Below are positions 44,077 to 53,818 of a DNA stretch of 64,000 bases, piece after piece. Source of the stretch: Methylotenera_A sp046594915 (lineage in GTDB: Bacteria > Pseudomonadota > Gammaproteobacteria > Burkholderiales > Methylophilaceae). The stretch covers positions 62,001 through 126,000 of the forward strand of contig JBKJRC010000016.1 of the NCBI GenBank assembly GCA_046594915.1, read 5' to 3'. The notes beneath the pieces are model-generated. The model saw only the letters and a list, made by a program, of their open reading frames with translations, had not been told where the DNA came from and did no database searches. How positions within the stretch are numbered: the stretch's first letter is position 1; each line of letters begins with the position of its first letter. A program made the translations under genes and the position numbers.

Positions 44077-44627
44077 TTGAAAAGATTGGGTAAAAACACT
44101 TCGGTCACCAAAATAGTAGCGCAATTTAGCCTAAAAACCGAACGCCGCGCCCATAAATAAGCGGGTTTATCGCTTAAATGTTGCGCTGCTTTTTGGTACA
44201 AAACCTGATGGGGCGAAAGTTTTTTATAACTAATCGCCGCCCGTTTTACTTTAGGGTTGGAAAATAGTGCCGCACCTAGTGGCTTATTGCCCAATTTAGT
44301 AAGCCCGTGCCATGCGCCACGCAAGTTGGATCTTAGTAATACGCTACGCGCGAAAACTACAGGCTGGTCGTCACCAAACAACAAAACCTCACGTATCAGA
44401 GCAGTTTTGTGTGTAGGTGTCTGCAATAAATTGGCCTCATCTACAATGACTATGTCAAACTTCATCCCAATAAGCTGTACTTTAAAATCTGAGTAACGTC
44501 GTTGCAAACTTGAAGTAAGAGAACCACAATCAATTAGCCATGGCTTTAATTGTCCAAATACTATTGGCCTGTTTAACCAACTGGCTTTATCTGAGGAAAG
44601 CTTTAGTAAAGCCAATTTTTTTGACAT
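44073..44627 (-). CDS. ubiC: chorismate lyase
   Basis: Protein of 184 aa from the ATG at 44627 (MSKKLALLKLSS); an ATG at 44669 gives 198 aa but overlaps recG by 37 bases. The fold is suggested by ASWLNRP near the start, REVLLFGDDQPVVFARSVL and LGAALFSNPKVKRAAISY. It cleaves chorismate to 4-hydroxybenzoate and pyruvate, the first committed step of ubiquinone synthesis. It is translationally coupled to ubiA. Confidence 0.9.
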   Translation of the reverse strand: MSKKLALLKLSSDKASWLNRPIVFGQLKPWLIDCGSLTSSLQRRYSDFKVQLIGMKFDIVIVDEANLLQTPTHKTALIREVLLFGDDQPVVFARSVLLRSNLRGAWHGLTKLGNKPLGAALFSNPKVKRAAISYKKLSPHQVLYQKAAQHLSDKPAYLWARRSVFRLNCATILVTEVFLPNLFK

Positions 44628-44632
44628 TTGAT

Positions 44633-46672
44633 TCAAACTTTGACCAATTCGCCAGCATGTTTCATCCACCTTTGTAAATGCGCTTCTACCGCTTGAGGAT
44701 AATCACTGATTAATTTATCCGCTAGTTTTTTTGCCGCTTCTAGCAAGTCAGCATCGCGTTCTAAATCGGCAATTTTTAACATTGGGACACCGCTTTGGCG
44801 TGTACCTAAAAATTCACCTGGGCCGCGCAAATGCAAATCGGCTTGGGCGATGGCAAAACCGTCGTTACTTTCGAATATTACTTTTAATCTTGCTCTTGCT
44901 GTCTCACTTAACTTGTTTTGATACAGCAAAATACAAGTGCTTTTGGCCGCGCCGCGGCCTACTCTGCCGCGCAACTGATGCAATTGACTCAAGCCTGACC
45001 GTTCTGCATGCTCAATCACCATTAAACTAGCATTGGGCACATCCACGCCCACTTCGATGACAGTTGTAGCCACAAGTAACTGGATATCATTTTTACTGAA
45101 TGCTTGCATCACCGCCTGCTTTTCGGCAGGTTTCATGCGGCCGTGTATCAAACCAATATTAAGCTCTGGAAAGCTGGCTTGCATATGCGCAAATGTGTCA
45201 TTGGCAGTCTGCAATTGCAGCGCCTCTGATTCTTCGATCAATGGGCAGACCCAATAGGCTTGGCTGCCAGCCAAGCAGGCTTCACGCACGCGCTGCAGAA
45301 TTTCATCGCGCCGCTCATCAGATACTAATTTTGTCACAATCGGCGTACGGCCTGGCGGCAATTCGTCAATCACCGAAACGTCTAAATCGGCAAAATAGCT
45401 CATGGATAATGTGCGCGGAATCGGTGTTGCTGTCATCATGAGCTGGTGCGGTTCTGGCTCACCTTTTTTGCGCAAAGCCAAGCGTTGCTGCACACCAAAA
45501 CGATGTTGCTCATCAATAATGGCTAAGCCTAGTTTTTTAAAAGTGACCGCATCTTGAAATAAAGCGTGTGTGCCTACAGCCAGTTGAGCTGCTCCGCTGG
45601 TGATATCGGCTAAAGCGGCCTCACGCTCTTTTTTGCTTTGGCTACCAGTTAACCATGCGATTTGGATAGTTAAGGGTTTAAGCCATGTTTCAAATTTTTT
45701 GAAGTGCTGTTCGGCTAAAATTTCAGTTGGCGCCATTAATGCCACTTGCCAACCATGCTCAATAGTTTGCAATGCCGCCATGCAAGCCACAATGGTTTTG
45801 CCGCTACCCACATCGCCTTGTAGTAAACGTTGCATGGGATGCGGCTGGGTTAAATCTTGACTAATTTCCGTTATGACTTTTTGTTGTGCTTTGGTTAAAT
45901 TAAAGGGTAAATTTTGAAGCATTTTATGGGTTAACTTTTCAGATATCGCTATTGCAGGCGCGTTAATACTGCGGCGTTTGGCGTAATGTTTACGCATCGA
46001 AAGCTGCTGGGCCAGTAGTTCATCAAATGCTAATCTGCGCCATTCTGGCGTGCTGTGATTTTCTAAATCAGCCAAATTCGCTTCTGGCGTGGGGTTATGC
46101 AAAGCACGAATACTGTCAGCAAAACTGGGCAACTTAAATGTGTGGTAAACGGCTGCTGGCAAGGTTTCAGCCAATGCATCCTGTTTTAAAACAAACGCAA
46201 TCGCTTTGCGAATATTGGGTTGAGTTAAGCCAGCCGTGGTGGGATAAACAGGCGTTAATGTTTGAGCAACCTCCGTTTTATCGTTCACTGCTTTACACTG
46301 TGGATGCACCATTTCGTAACCGAAAAAACCATGCCGGATTTCACCGTATACGCGCAATATTAAGCCAACTTTAAGCGCCGCAATTTGGCTGGAGTAAAAA
46401 TGTAAAAAACGTAAGGTTAACTGGCCGCTGGCATCTTCAATGCGCGCGATTAAAGCTTTGCGCGGCTGATAAGTCACCTCTGCATGCACAATTTCACCTT
46501 CAATTTGCACGGTATCACCAAGGCGCAAATCGCGCACGGCGGTAATGCGCGTTTCATCCATATAACGCAGCGGAAGATGCAACAATAAATCTTGAACAGT
46601 TGAAATGCCAAGCTTGAGTAAGTTGGCAACCAGTGGTTTTGAGAAAGTTTTAATTTCGTAAAGTTTGGTCAT
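44633..46672 (-). CDS. recG: ATP-dependent DNA helicase RecG
   Basis: Protein of 679 aa from the ATG at 46672; a frame to 46717 would overlap the spoT end. The N-terminal wedge/OB domain (about 1-170) is followed by a superfamily-2 helicase core with Walker A LLQGDVGSGKT, the DEQHRFG box and TATPIPRTL. Motif VI is QLRGRVGRG. It remodels stalled forks and branched DNA. The order spoT-recG-ubiC is frequently seen in betaproteobacteria. Confidence 0.96.
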   Translation of the reverse strand: MTKLYEIKTFSKPLVANLLKLGISTVQDLLLHLPLRYMDETRITAVRDLRLGDTVQIEGEIVHAEVTYQPRKALIARIEDASGQLTLRFLHFYSSQIAALKVGLILRVYGEIRHGFFGYEMVHPQCKAVNDKTEVAQTLTPVYPTTAGLTQPNIRKAIAFVLKQDALAETLPAAVYHTFKLPSFADSIRALHNPTPEANLADLENHSTPEWRRLAFDELLAQQLSMRKHYAKRRSINAPAIAISEKLTHKMLQNLPFNLTKAQQKVITEISQDLTQPHPMQRLLQGDVGSGKTIVACMAALQTIEHGWQVALMAPTEILAEQHFKKFETWLKPLTIQIAWLTGSQSKKEREAALADITSGAAQLAVGTHALFQDAVTFKKLGLAIIDEQHRFGVQQRLALRKKGEPEPHQLMMTATPIPRTLSMSYFADLDVSVIDELPPGRTPIVTKLVSDERRDEILQRVREACLAGSQAYWVCPLIEESEALQLQTANDTFAHMQASFPELNIGLIHGRMKPAEKQAVMQAFSKNDIQLLVATTVIEVGVDVPNASLMVIEHAERSGLSQLHQLRGRVGRGAAKSTCILLYQNKLSETARARLKVIFESNDGFAIAQADLHLRGPGEFLGTRQSGVPMLKIADLERDADLLEAAKKLADKLISDYPQAVEAHLQRWMKHAGELVKV

Positions 46673-46688
46673 GCCAAAAGATGAAAAC

Positions 46689-48932
46689 TTACTGAATTCT
46701 ATTTTCTGAATTGCCACCCTTGACGCGATTAATGCGCACTACATCGGGAATTTTGCGTAAATTGCGCATTAAATCGGCTAAATGCACGCGATTACGCACT
46801 TGCACCATAAAATTCACATTGGAATACTGGCTGCCGTCGGAATCTTCTACGCTCACGTTATCGATATTGGCGCCGGCCTCTGAAATACCGGCGGCAATTT
46901 TTGCCAGCATGCCGCGCTCGTTCGCTACCACCATGCGCACATTTACTTTGAACAATTTTTGATTGTCTGGATCCCACTCCACATCCAGCCATTTATCTGG
47001 GTCTAGCTTAAATTTAGCGACAGTTGCGCAATCATGTGTGTGAATGATTAAGCCTTTTTCTTTGTTAATAAAGCCTAAAATCGGGTCGCCCGGAATAGGC
47101 GTGCAACACTGCGCAAATTGCACTGCCATGCCCTCAGAACCACGAATGGTAATCGTATCCAGCGCTTTAAAGACTTTTGTTTTTCCGTTATCTGCACTGG
47201 TTAAGTCTGGATTCGTCGCGACTAATTGATGCGCCACCATCAGACTGACACGCTTGCCCAAACCGATATCAGCCAAGATTTCGACTTTATCTTTTGCGCC
47301 ATAATCACGCATCACTTTTTGCCACTGTTTATCGGTAACCGCACTTGGTTCTATATGCAGCGCACGCAAGGCCAGGTTTAACATGCGTTCACCTAAATGT
47401 GCTGACTCTGATATTTGTATGGTTTTTAAATAATGTCGAATATGCGAACGCGCTTTACCGGTGACCACATAATTAAGCCAAGATGGATTTGGTTTGGCCA
47501 AAGCCGCTGTGATGATTTCCACATGGTCGCCATTGCGCATTTCTGCACGCAGCGGCGCTAATTCATTATTGATTTTAACCGCCACGCAACTATTGCCCAC
47601 ATCGGTATGTACCGCATAAGCAAAATCTACCGCGGTAGAGCCGCGTGGTAAGGCTAAAATTTTGCCTTTGGGCGTAAATACATACACTTCATCTGGAAAT
47701 AAATCGACTTTAAAGTGCTCTAAAAATTCATAGCTGTCTTCACTTTCGGTTTGAATCTCTAACAAGCGTTGCAACCATTGATGCGTTTGTTGCTGCAATG
47801 TAGTTAAATTAGCATCTGAAGTTTTATACATCCAATGTGCCGCCACGCCAGCATTGGCAATGTTATGCATTTGTTCGCTACGAATTTGCACCTCGATTGG
47901 CGTACCAAAAGGACCGAATAACGTGGTATGCAACGATTGGTAGCCGTTGGCTTTGGGTATGGCGATATAATCTTTAAATTTACCAGGAATCGGTTTATAC
48001 AACGCATGCAAATGGCCCAAGGTTAAATAGCATTGCGCCATATCTTTAACTAAGATTCTAAAACCATAAATATCGTGTATTTGCTCTAATGCGCTGCCTT
48101 TACTGGCCATTTTTCGATACACGCTATACAGATGTTTTTGACGGCCTTTTACGTCCGCTTCAATGTGTACCTCTGCCAAACGTTCTTTAATGGCATCTAA
48201 AATTTTGGCGATGACTTCTTTACGATTACCACTGGCAACTTTGATGGCTTTTGACAGCACGCGGTAGCGCATCGGATACAAATATTGAAAGCTTAAATCT
48301 TCCAGTTCCTGATAAATGATATTAAGCCCAAGCCGATTGGCAATTGGCGCATAAATTTCTAAGGTTTCGCGCGCAATGCGCTTCTGTTTTTCTGGCTTCA
48401 TCGATTCCAGCGTCTGCATATTGTGCAATCTATCGGCCAATTTCACCAAAATCACGCGTACATCTTCGCTCATCGCCAACAGCATTTTGCGAAAGTTTTC
48501 CGCCTGCGCCTGCGTGACACTTTGAAACTCAATTTTATCTAACTTGGTTAATCCATCTACCAGCACGCCAACTTGTTTGCCAAATAATTCAGAGATTTCC
48601 GCTACCGAAACGCCGGTATCTTCCACCACATCATGCAGCAAAGCCGCTAGCAAAGTAGGCAAATCCAAATGCAGTTTGGCTAAAATGCAAGCGACTGAAA
48701 CTGGATGTGTAATATACGGCTCACCCGTTTTGCGCGTTTGGCCTTGATGCGCTTTTGCAGCATAGCGATACGCCGCCCACACTTGTTCAATGTCGGCCTG
48801 GCTAAAATATTCTTTTAATAAAAGTGTGAGTTGTGATGTTTCAGAATCTGCCGGCAACAGACTAGGCTCGGCAGAATGAAAAGTGTCGATAATTGGTTTG
48901 TTAATGCCCGATTTGGTCGCAGTTTTTGGCAT
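46689..48932 (-). CDS. spoT: bifunctional (p)ppGpp synthetase/hydrolase SpoT
   Basis: RelA/SpoT homologue of 747 aa. The hydrolase HD domain is intact, with HDVVEDT near residues 95-101, and so is the synthetase domain, with GKFKDYIAIPKANGYQSLHTT. TGS (VYVFTPKGKILALPRGSTAVDFAYAVHTDVG) and C-terminal ACT (VANERGMLAKIAAGISEAG) domains follow. It should both make and degrade the stringent alarmone. It lies between rpoZ and recG, 28 bases after rpoZ, and probably shares the gmk-rpoZ transcript. Confidence 0.95.
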   Translation of the reverse strand: MPKTATKSGINKPIIDTFHSAEPSLLPADSETSQLTLLLKEYFSQADIEQVWAAYRYAAKAHQGQTRKTGEPYITHPVSVACILAKLHLDLPTLLAALLHDVVEDTGVSVAEISELFGKQVGVLVDGLTKLDKIEFQSVTQAQAENFRKMLLAMSEDVRVILVKLADRLHNMQTLESMKPEKQKRIARETLEIYAPIANRLGLNIIYQELEDLSFQYLYPMRYRVLSKAIKVASGNRKEVIAKILDAIKERLAEVHIEADVKGRQKHLYSVYRKMASKGSALEQIHDIYGFRILVKDMAQCYLTLGHLHALYKPIPGKFKDYIAIPKANGYQSLHTTLFGPFGTPIEVQIRSEQMHNIANAGVAAHWMYKTSDANLTTLQQQTHQWLQRLLEIQTESEDSYEFLEHFKVDLFPDEVYVFTPKGKILALPRGSTAVDFAYAVHTDVGNSCVAVKINNELAPLRAEMRNGDHVEIITAALAKPNPSWLNYVVTGKARSHIRHYLKTIQISESAHLGERMLNLALRALHIEPSAVTDKQWQKVMRDYGAKDKVEILADIGLGKRVSLMVAHQLVATNPDLTSADNGKTKVFKALDTITIRGSEGMAVQFAQCCTPIPGDPILGFINKEKGLIIHTHDCATVAKFKLDPDKWLDVEWDPDNQKLFKVNVRMVVANERGMLAKIAAGISEAGANIDNVSVEDSDGSQYSNVNFMVQVRNRVHLADLMRNLRKIPDVVRINRVKGGNSENRIQ

Positions 48933-48960
48933 TGTGATGCATGTTAGAGTCTTGGTTGCC

Positions 48961-49173
48961 TTACGGATGCGTACGGTTTAAAATTTCTATACCCACTTTA
49001 CCCGCGGCAATTTCACGCAAAGCCAACACAGTTGGCTTGTCTTTTTGGCCTGAGCTGTGCACAAATGGATCAGAACCATTTGCCAGCTGACGCGCGCGAT
49101 AAGCCGCTACTAAGGTTAATTGAAAGCGGTTCGGGATTTTTTCTAAACAATCATCTACGGTAATACGGGCCAT
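48961..49173 (-). CDS. rpoZ: RNA polymerase omega subunit
   Basis: Omega subunit of 70 aa, a normal betaproteobacterial length. The start MARITVDDCLEKIPNRFQLTLVAAYRARQLANG is diagnostic. It stabilises the beta-prime subunit and binds ppGpp at the RNA polymerase interface, which fits its position beside spoT. It follows gmk by 119 bases. Confidence 0.97.
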   Translation of the reverse strand: MARITVDDCLEKIPNRFQLTLVAAYRARQLANGSDPFVHSSGQKDKPTVLALREIAAGKVGIEILNRTHP

Positions 49174-49292
49174 TTTTAATCCTTAAAGTTAATAGTTTCG
49201 TTAAAATGTAATGTGCAGTTCATTTAAATATGACTGCTGAATCAGGTTAATTGTTCGGCCAAGTTAACACTCAAATTAGGTTAATATTTGAA

Positions 49293-49928
49293 TCAAGTTA
49301 ACTGTTGAACAAGTGCAGCATAGCGCTGTAATTGTGCTGGCGATTTAAGCCTGCTTGCGCGAATAATCGCCATTAAATCTTGCAAAGCCACATCGAAATT
49401 ATCATTGATTGTAACATAATCAAACTCCATCACATGGCTCATTTCCTCACGTGCCGCAGCAACGCGCTTATTAATCACTTCCACACTATCTTGGCCGCGA
49501 TTATTAAGTCTAAATTCCAATGTTTCAACCGATGGCGGCAAAATAAAAATGCCGATGCTGTCTGGATAAATCGCGCGCACTTGCGCCGCGCCTTGCCAAT
49601 CAATTTCTAAAATCACATCGTAACCAGCCTCTAATGCGCTATCCACTGCCGCTTGCGAAGTACCGTATTTTGCGCCGTGAACATCTGCGCTTTCTAAAAA
49701 ACCACCTGCGTTTAATACATTCAAAAACTGCGCTTCATTAACAAAATGATAATGCACACCATTTTCTTCACCTACGCGTGGCGCGCGAGTGGTGTGCGAA
49801 ACGGATAGTTTAATCTGCGCATCATGCATCAATATCGACTTAACCAAACTGGTTTTGCCCGCGCCAGAAGCTGCCGTCACAATAAAAAGATTACCTGCAA
49901 CCTGATTTAATACCATGCTTAATGTCAT
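49293..49928 (-). CDS. gmk: guanylate kinase
   Basis: Protein of 211 aa with the P-loop TAASGAGKTSLV near residues 18-29 and the GMP-binding SVSHTTRAPRVGEENGVHYHF. It phosphorylates GMP to GDP. The first ATG gives MTLSMVLNQ; a start at MVLNQ is equally likely. Its ATG is three bases after the stop of the Anbu gene, so it may be coupled to the Anbu transcript even though it is usually directly after yicC. Confidence 0.96.
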   Translation of the reverse strand: MTLSMVLNQVAGNLFIVTAASGAGKTSLVKSILMHDAQIKLSVSHTTRAPRVGEENGVHYHFVNEAQFLNVLNAGGFLESADVHGAKYGTSQAAVDSALEAGYDVILEIDWQGAAQVRAIYPDSIGIFILPPSVETLEFRLNNRGQDSVEVINKRVAAAREEMSHVMEFDYVTINDNFDVALQDLMAIIRASRLKSPAQLQRYAALVQQLT

Positions 49929-49931
49929 GCT

Positions 49932-50666
49932 TTAACACCAATCTGGGCTTGGTAAAGCCGAAAAAACTTCTTTCAACCCAGCGCCCCAGCCTTGTCTCAC
50001 TTTAGAATAATAAGGATCAGCTTCTGCAATACGCTGCTTACAATCGGCATGCAGGCTATCAACGCGGTAAATCAGCAAATCGATTGGCGCAGCGACAGAA
50101 ACGTTGCTACGAATGGTAGAATCGAATGAAATCAGCAGACATTTTACTGCATCCATCATGTCGGTATTATATTGCACGACGCGATCTATGATGGGTTTGC
50201 CGTATTTTATCTCGCCGATTTGGAAATAAGGCGTTTCATTGCAGGTTTCAATAAAATTGCCCGCCGAATACACATTAAACAAACGCGGCTTTTCGCCTTT
50301 GATTTGTCCACCAATTAATATGCTGGCGTTAAACTCAATCTGGTGACTTTTAAAATGCTCGCCCTCTTCTTCAAAAGTTGCACGTAACTCACGTCCAACT
50401 AAACTAGCCGCTTCAAACATGCTTTCAACGTTATGTAAGTGCTTACTATTTTCTTCTGGGTTGCTAATTTTTAAGCGCAAAGAACTAATAACGGATTGCG
50501 TAATGGCCAGATTCCCCGATGTCATTAACACGATTACGCGCTCATTTTTTACTTCAAAAATATGCATTTTTGGAGAAATAGCCACTTGATCAATCCCCGC
50601 ATTGGTGCGGGTGTCGGATGCGAAAACCAAACCTTGCTCTAATAATACGCCGACGCAATATGTCAT
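49932..50666 (-). CDS. proteasome-type peptidase Anbu (BPH)
   Basis: Protein of 244 aa of the ancestral beta-subunit (Anbu) proteasome family. After Met removal the N-terminal Thr is the nucleophile (T2 here); D18 (SDTR) and K33 are the other conserved active-site residues, and the opening MTYCVGVLLEQGLVFASDTR is diagnostic. Anbu assembles into open spiral/helical rings rather than a closed barrel, with weak or no measured peptidase activity. The gene is the last of a five-gene leftward cluster with the partner families expected from published neighbourhoods: transglutaminase, alpha-E and ATP-grasp. Confidence 0.93.
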   Translation of the reverse strand: MTYCVGVLLEQGLVFASDTRTNAGIDQVAISPKMHIFEVKNERVIVLMTSGNLAITQSVISSLRLKISNPEENSKHLHNVESMFEAASLVGRELRATFEEEGEHFKSHQIEFNASILIGGQIKGEKPRLFNVYSAGNFIETCNETPYFQIGEIKYGKPIIDRVVQYNTDMMDAVKCLLISFDSTIRSNVSVAAPIDLLIYRVDSLHADCKQRIAEADPYYSKVRQGWGAGLKEVFSALPSPDWC

Positions 50667-50771
50667 GATAATAATGGAAAGTCAGAATTTACTAAAAACG
50701 AATCATACCATTTTGAATAATGGCTGATGATGGAATGCATGAATTATTTGCTGATTTTTTGTGTTGATAAA

Positions 50772-51974
50772 CTATATAAATCCAGCGGCTTCAGTCAGTT
50801 TTGCCACATTTTCTTGCGTAAAAAAACCATCAAAACTGCCGTAGCGTTGCACATATTCAATAATTAAGGATGAATGCTCAGAGGCATTAGAGAATATCTG
50901 TTTAAGACCTTGTTCTTTAGAGCCAATCACATCCAGTAAAAAGCCTTTGCCGTTTTCGGCAATCGCATCCACCACAAAATCGATATTTTCTTTGCCCATA
51001 TATTCTCCATCTTTTACAGAAATCGCCATGTGATGCAGACGCGGGCCATAGTTGCGTACAAAAGTTTCAGTGGGCGAAGGCAGGCGTTCTAGATGATTAA
51101 TAAAATAAGGCGTGTTATTGGCAGTGAATACTTTTGCCGGACTTTTGGATTCAGGAATGGGGTGCGTACTTTTGGTGACATTGGTGGATGAATTCTGGTC
51201 TTTGATATTGTAGGCGCCCCAAAAATAATAGCTAGATAGCGACAGATATTCCAAAATAGCCACTTCACGATTCTGGCTGTAAACGCGCGTGGCTAAATGA
51301 TCCAGTGGCAATAATAAATCGGCGACACCGATTTGTGTTTGTAACGCTTTTGCTTCTTGATAGGCAATTTGCACATCGGCTTTAATCATACTTGCGCCAA
51401 GTGCATAGACCCTTAATTCATCTGGTTTACGTTCCAAATAGCCGATAATATTATGCGTATATGGCGAAGGTTTGCTAACGGCGATATTGCCTGGCAATTC
51501 TAATTTGCGCACTTCATCTTGATTGAAAAATCGAAATTCGCGCTGCTCTTGCAATTTAACCACGCTGTGTAAATCCGTGACGCGGATAATCTCGCCCATA
51601 TAACGACTGTTCGGTTTTTTCGCGCCAACGGGGTAGACTTCATTTAAGCTTCTGAAGATGCCGCGCAGGTTAGGGTCTTTGACTTCGCGCAGCAAAATAT
51701 CCGGCGAATTCAAATCAATACGCAATATATGCGTCAAGTGCTGCTCGGTTTCTAGCGTCACTAAATAATGGTATGGCGTCATCAATGCCAGTTCTGCGAC
51801 GTATTTGGTTGCATGTTCTGGGTCAACCGAAATCATCAGCGCATCGATCTCGTGAATCATTTCTGTTAAGCCAAGCTGATCGCGCTCTGCTAACAACCGC
51901 ACTAGGTTTTCCTCAAAAAACGGAGAATTTTCTTTGTCGCCATGACGGCTGAATTGTAGTGAGTTAACGCGCAT
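50772..51974 (-). CDS. VOC-fold (HPPD-like) protein embedded in the Anbu cluster
   Basis: Protein of 400 aa. Residues about 220-400 resemble the C-terminal catalytic domain of 4-hydroxyphenylpyruvate dioxygenase: LPLDHLATR (H226), GPRLHHMAISV (H315) and SSLIIEYVQRYGSFDGFF (E373), which together would give a 2-His-1-Glu metal site. ENGKGFLLDVIGSKEQGLKQIF matches the segment between the second His and the Glu. The N-terminal 200 residues have two weaker VOC-like halves without evident ligands. It starts 11 bases after the transglutaminase gene and precedes anbu by 105 bases. The reaction is unknown; a role in the cluster is inferred from position. Confidence 0.65.
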   Translation of the reverse strand: MRVNSLQFSRHGDKENSPFFEENLVRLLAERDQLGLTEMIHEIDALMISVDPEHATKYVAELALMTPYHYLVTLETEQHLTHILRIDLNSPDILLREVKDPNLRGIFRSLNEVYPVGAKKPNSRYMGEIIRVTDLHSVVKLQEQREFRFFNQDEVRKLELPGNIAVSKPSPYTHNIIGYLERKPDELRVYALGASMIKADVQIAYQEAKALQTQIGVADLLLPLDHLATRVYSQNREVAILEYLSLSSYYFWGAYNIKDQNSSTNVTKSTHPIPESKSPAKVFTANNTPYFINHLERLPSPTETFVRNYGPRLHHMAISVKDGEYMGKENIDFVVDAIAENGKGFLLDVIGSKEQGLKQIFSNASEHSSLIIEYVQRYGSFDGFFTQENVAKLTEAAGFI

Positions 51975-51985
51975 TTTGACTTAAA

Positions 51986-52840
51986 TTATTGCTGTGCATG
52001 CTGGGTTTGTTGAATCAGTTGCGCCTGTTTTAACAGCTCAATTTGATTCATTTTATGTTGTTGATGAATTGGCACACCAGCTTGATTCACGACTACGCTG
52101 GTTGCCATGCCTTCCACTCCGCCACCAGAACGCATGCCTGTCACTGGGCTGGCAGTGCGATAATCTAAACCAGTTGCTAAACGCACATACGTTTCGCCCG
52201 CACGGCAACCGTTTGATACATCCACGCTTTGCCACGCGCTATCAAACCACACGTCTACCCACGCGTGGCTTTGCATCAGGCTGCCATCTTGCGTAAATAA
52301 ATAGCCGCTCACATAACGCGCGGGATAACCCAAACTGCGGCAACAGGCAATAAACACGTGGGCGTGATCTTGACACACACCCTGCTCCAAGCTAAACGCC
52401 TCAATCGCAGTGGTGGTCACTTTGGTTGCACCTGTAATGTAGCCAACTTTTTCGACTAGTGCGTGCATTAAGTCGTCAATCGGCTTTTGCTTGAATGACA
52501 TCGCAAAATCTTTGATGGCCGCATCGGCTAAGGTTAACGGTGTATCACGCAAATAAATAGTTAATGGCAAAGGTTGTTGTTGCGAATAATCGTTGACGCC
52601 GGTATCTACCTCGCCCATCACTGTGACGCTTAATTCAGTGTGCGGCGTATCGACCACCAGCGTATGCGTAGTGTTACCAAAGGCATCTTCAAACTCGTGC
52701 ATTTGGCCTTGCACTTTAATGTCCCAATATTTAACGTGCTGGCCAAAACCGCTCTGCGGCGTAAGTCGTAGTTGCTGAATGGTATAATTAACAGGTGTGG
52801 TATACACGTATTGGGTGTGATGTTCGATAGTAAGACGCAT
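51986..52840 (-). CDS. transglutaminase family protein of the Anbu cluster
   Basis: Protein of 284 aa. An N-terminal beta-sandwich (MRLTIEHHTQYVYTTPV, QQLRLTPQSG) precedes a transglutaminase-like cysteine peptidase domain with triad C156 (GVCQDHAHV), H192 (SHAWVDVWF) and D207 (VDVSNG). Members may make or cleave isopeptide or amide bonds. It sits 30 bases after the alpha-E gene in the same orientation. In published genome surveys this family, alpha-E and the ATP-grasp protein are the regular companions of Anbu. Confidence 0.9.
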   Translation of the reverse strand: MRLTIEHHTQYVYTTPVNYTIQQLRLTPQSGFGQHVKYWDIKVQGQMHEFEDAFGNTTHTLVVDTPHTELSVTVMGEVDTGVNDYSQQQPLPLTIYLRDTPLTLADAAIKDFAMSFKQKPIDDLMHALVEKVGYITGATKVTTTAIEAFSLEQGVCQDHAHVFIACCRSLGYPARYVSGYLFTQDGSLMQSHAWVDVWFDSAWQSVDVSNGCRAGETYVRLATGLDYRTASPVTGMRSGGGVEGMATSVVVNQAGVPIHQQHKMNQIELLKQAQLIQQTQHAQQ

Positions 52841-52870
52841 AATGGCTTATTTTAACTGGCTTATTTAGCT

Positions 52871-53818
52871 TTAGCTGACATTAATGCTTAAAAACGCACG
52901 TTGAATTTCTGCACTCAGTATATTATTTGAATCAATAAAGTCGCTTAAAAATTCATGTAATCCTAACTGAAAAATATATTGCATTTTACCGTAACGTAAT
53001 CTGGCATGCAGTTCACCAGCCAATCTTCTACACTCAGTATGTCGACTACCAGATAGTTGATCCAGTATAGATGTTACTTCATCCAGACACGCATGCAGCG
53101 AACGCGGCATATCGCGTCTTAATACCAGCAGTTCTGCCACGCGCCAAGGCACTATCGTATCGCTGAATATTTTTTGATATGCTTGAAAAGCCGATACAGA
53201 TCTTAACACTGCGCTCCATTCGTAATAATCCACCGCGCCACCAATTTCCTCTTCATCTGGCAATAGTAAATGATACTTCACATCTAATAGCCTTGCAGTA
53301 TTGTCAGCGCGTTCAATAAACGTACCTAAGCGCACAAAACTAAAGGCATCATCTCGTAGCATAGTACCAAAACACACGCCTCTGAATAAATGCGAACGCG
53401 CTTTTACCCAGTCGCAAAACTCGCTCAGCCCAACGTTGGCCAAATTTTGACCGACGAATTGAGAGAACTCAATCCACAGCGCATTAATATTTTCCCAAGT
53501 TTCTGATGTCATTGCCACGCGCACTGCGCGCGCATTTTCTCGGGCGTTACGCAATGCATTATAAATACTGGATGGATTATCGGCATCCATTGCTAAATAA
53601 TGAATCACATTCGCAGCATTTACATTGCCGTAATCTGCCTCATAATCTTCAACGTTACCTGATATCTCTAGCGCGGGCAACCAAAGTGCAGACTCACTTT
53701 GCGCAGCATTTGGTACTAAAGACATGCTGTAAGTCACTTCCAGCACACGCGCCATATTTTCTGCGCGCTCAATATAGCGCGCCATCCAATATAAATGGTC
53801 CGCGGTTCTACTCAGCAT
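52871..53818 (-). CDS. alpha-E domain protein (DUF403)
   Basis: An all-helical 315-aa protein of the alpha-E family. The start MLSRTADHLYWMARYIERAENMARVL and the segment RLGTFIERADNTARLLDVKYHLLL are diagnostic repeats. The biochemical role is unknown; it has been proposed to assist the ATP-grasp ligase in making a peptide or amide product. Its start overlaps the end of the ATP-grasp gene by seven bases, implying tight co-expression. Confidence 0.93.
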   Translation of the reverse strand: MLSRTADHLYWMARYIERAENMARVLEVTYSMSLVPNAAQSESALWLPALEISGNVEDYEADYGNVNAANVIHYLAMDADNPSSIYNALRNARENARAVRVAMTSETWENINALWIEFSQFVGQNLANVGLSEFCDWVKARSHLFRGVCFGTMLRDDAFSFVRLGTFIERADNTARLLDVKYHLLLPDEEEIGGAVDYYEWSAVLRSVSAFQAYQKIFSDTIVPWRVAELLVLRRDMPRSLHACLDEVTSILDQLSGSRHTECRRLAGELHARLRYGKMQYIFQLGLHEFLSDFIDSNNILSAEIQRAFLSINVS

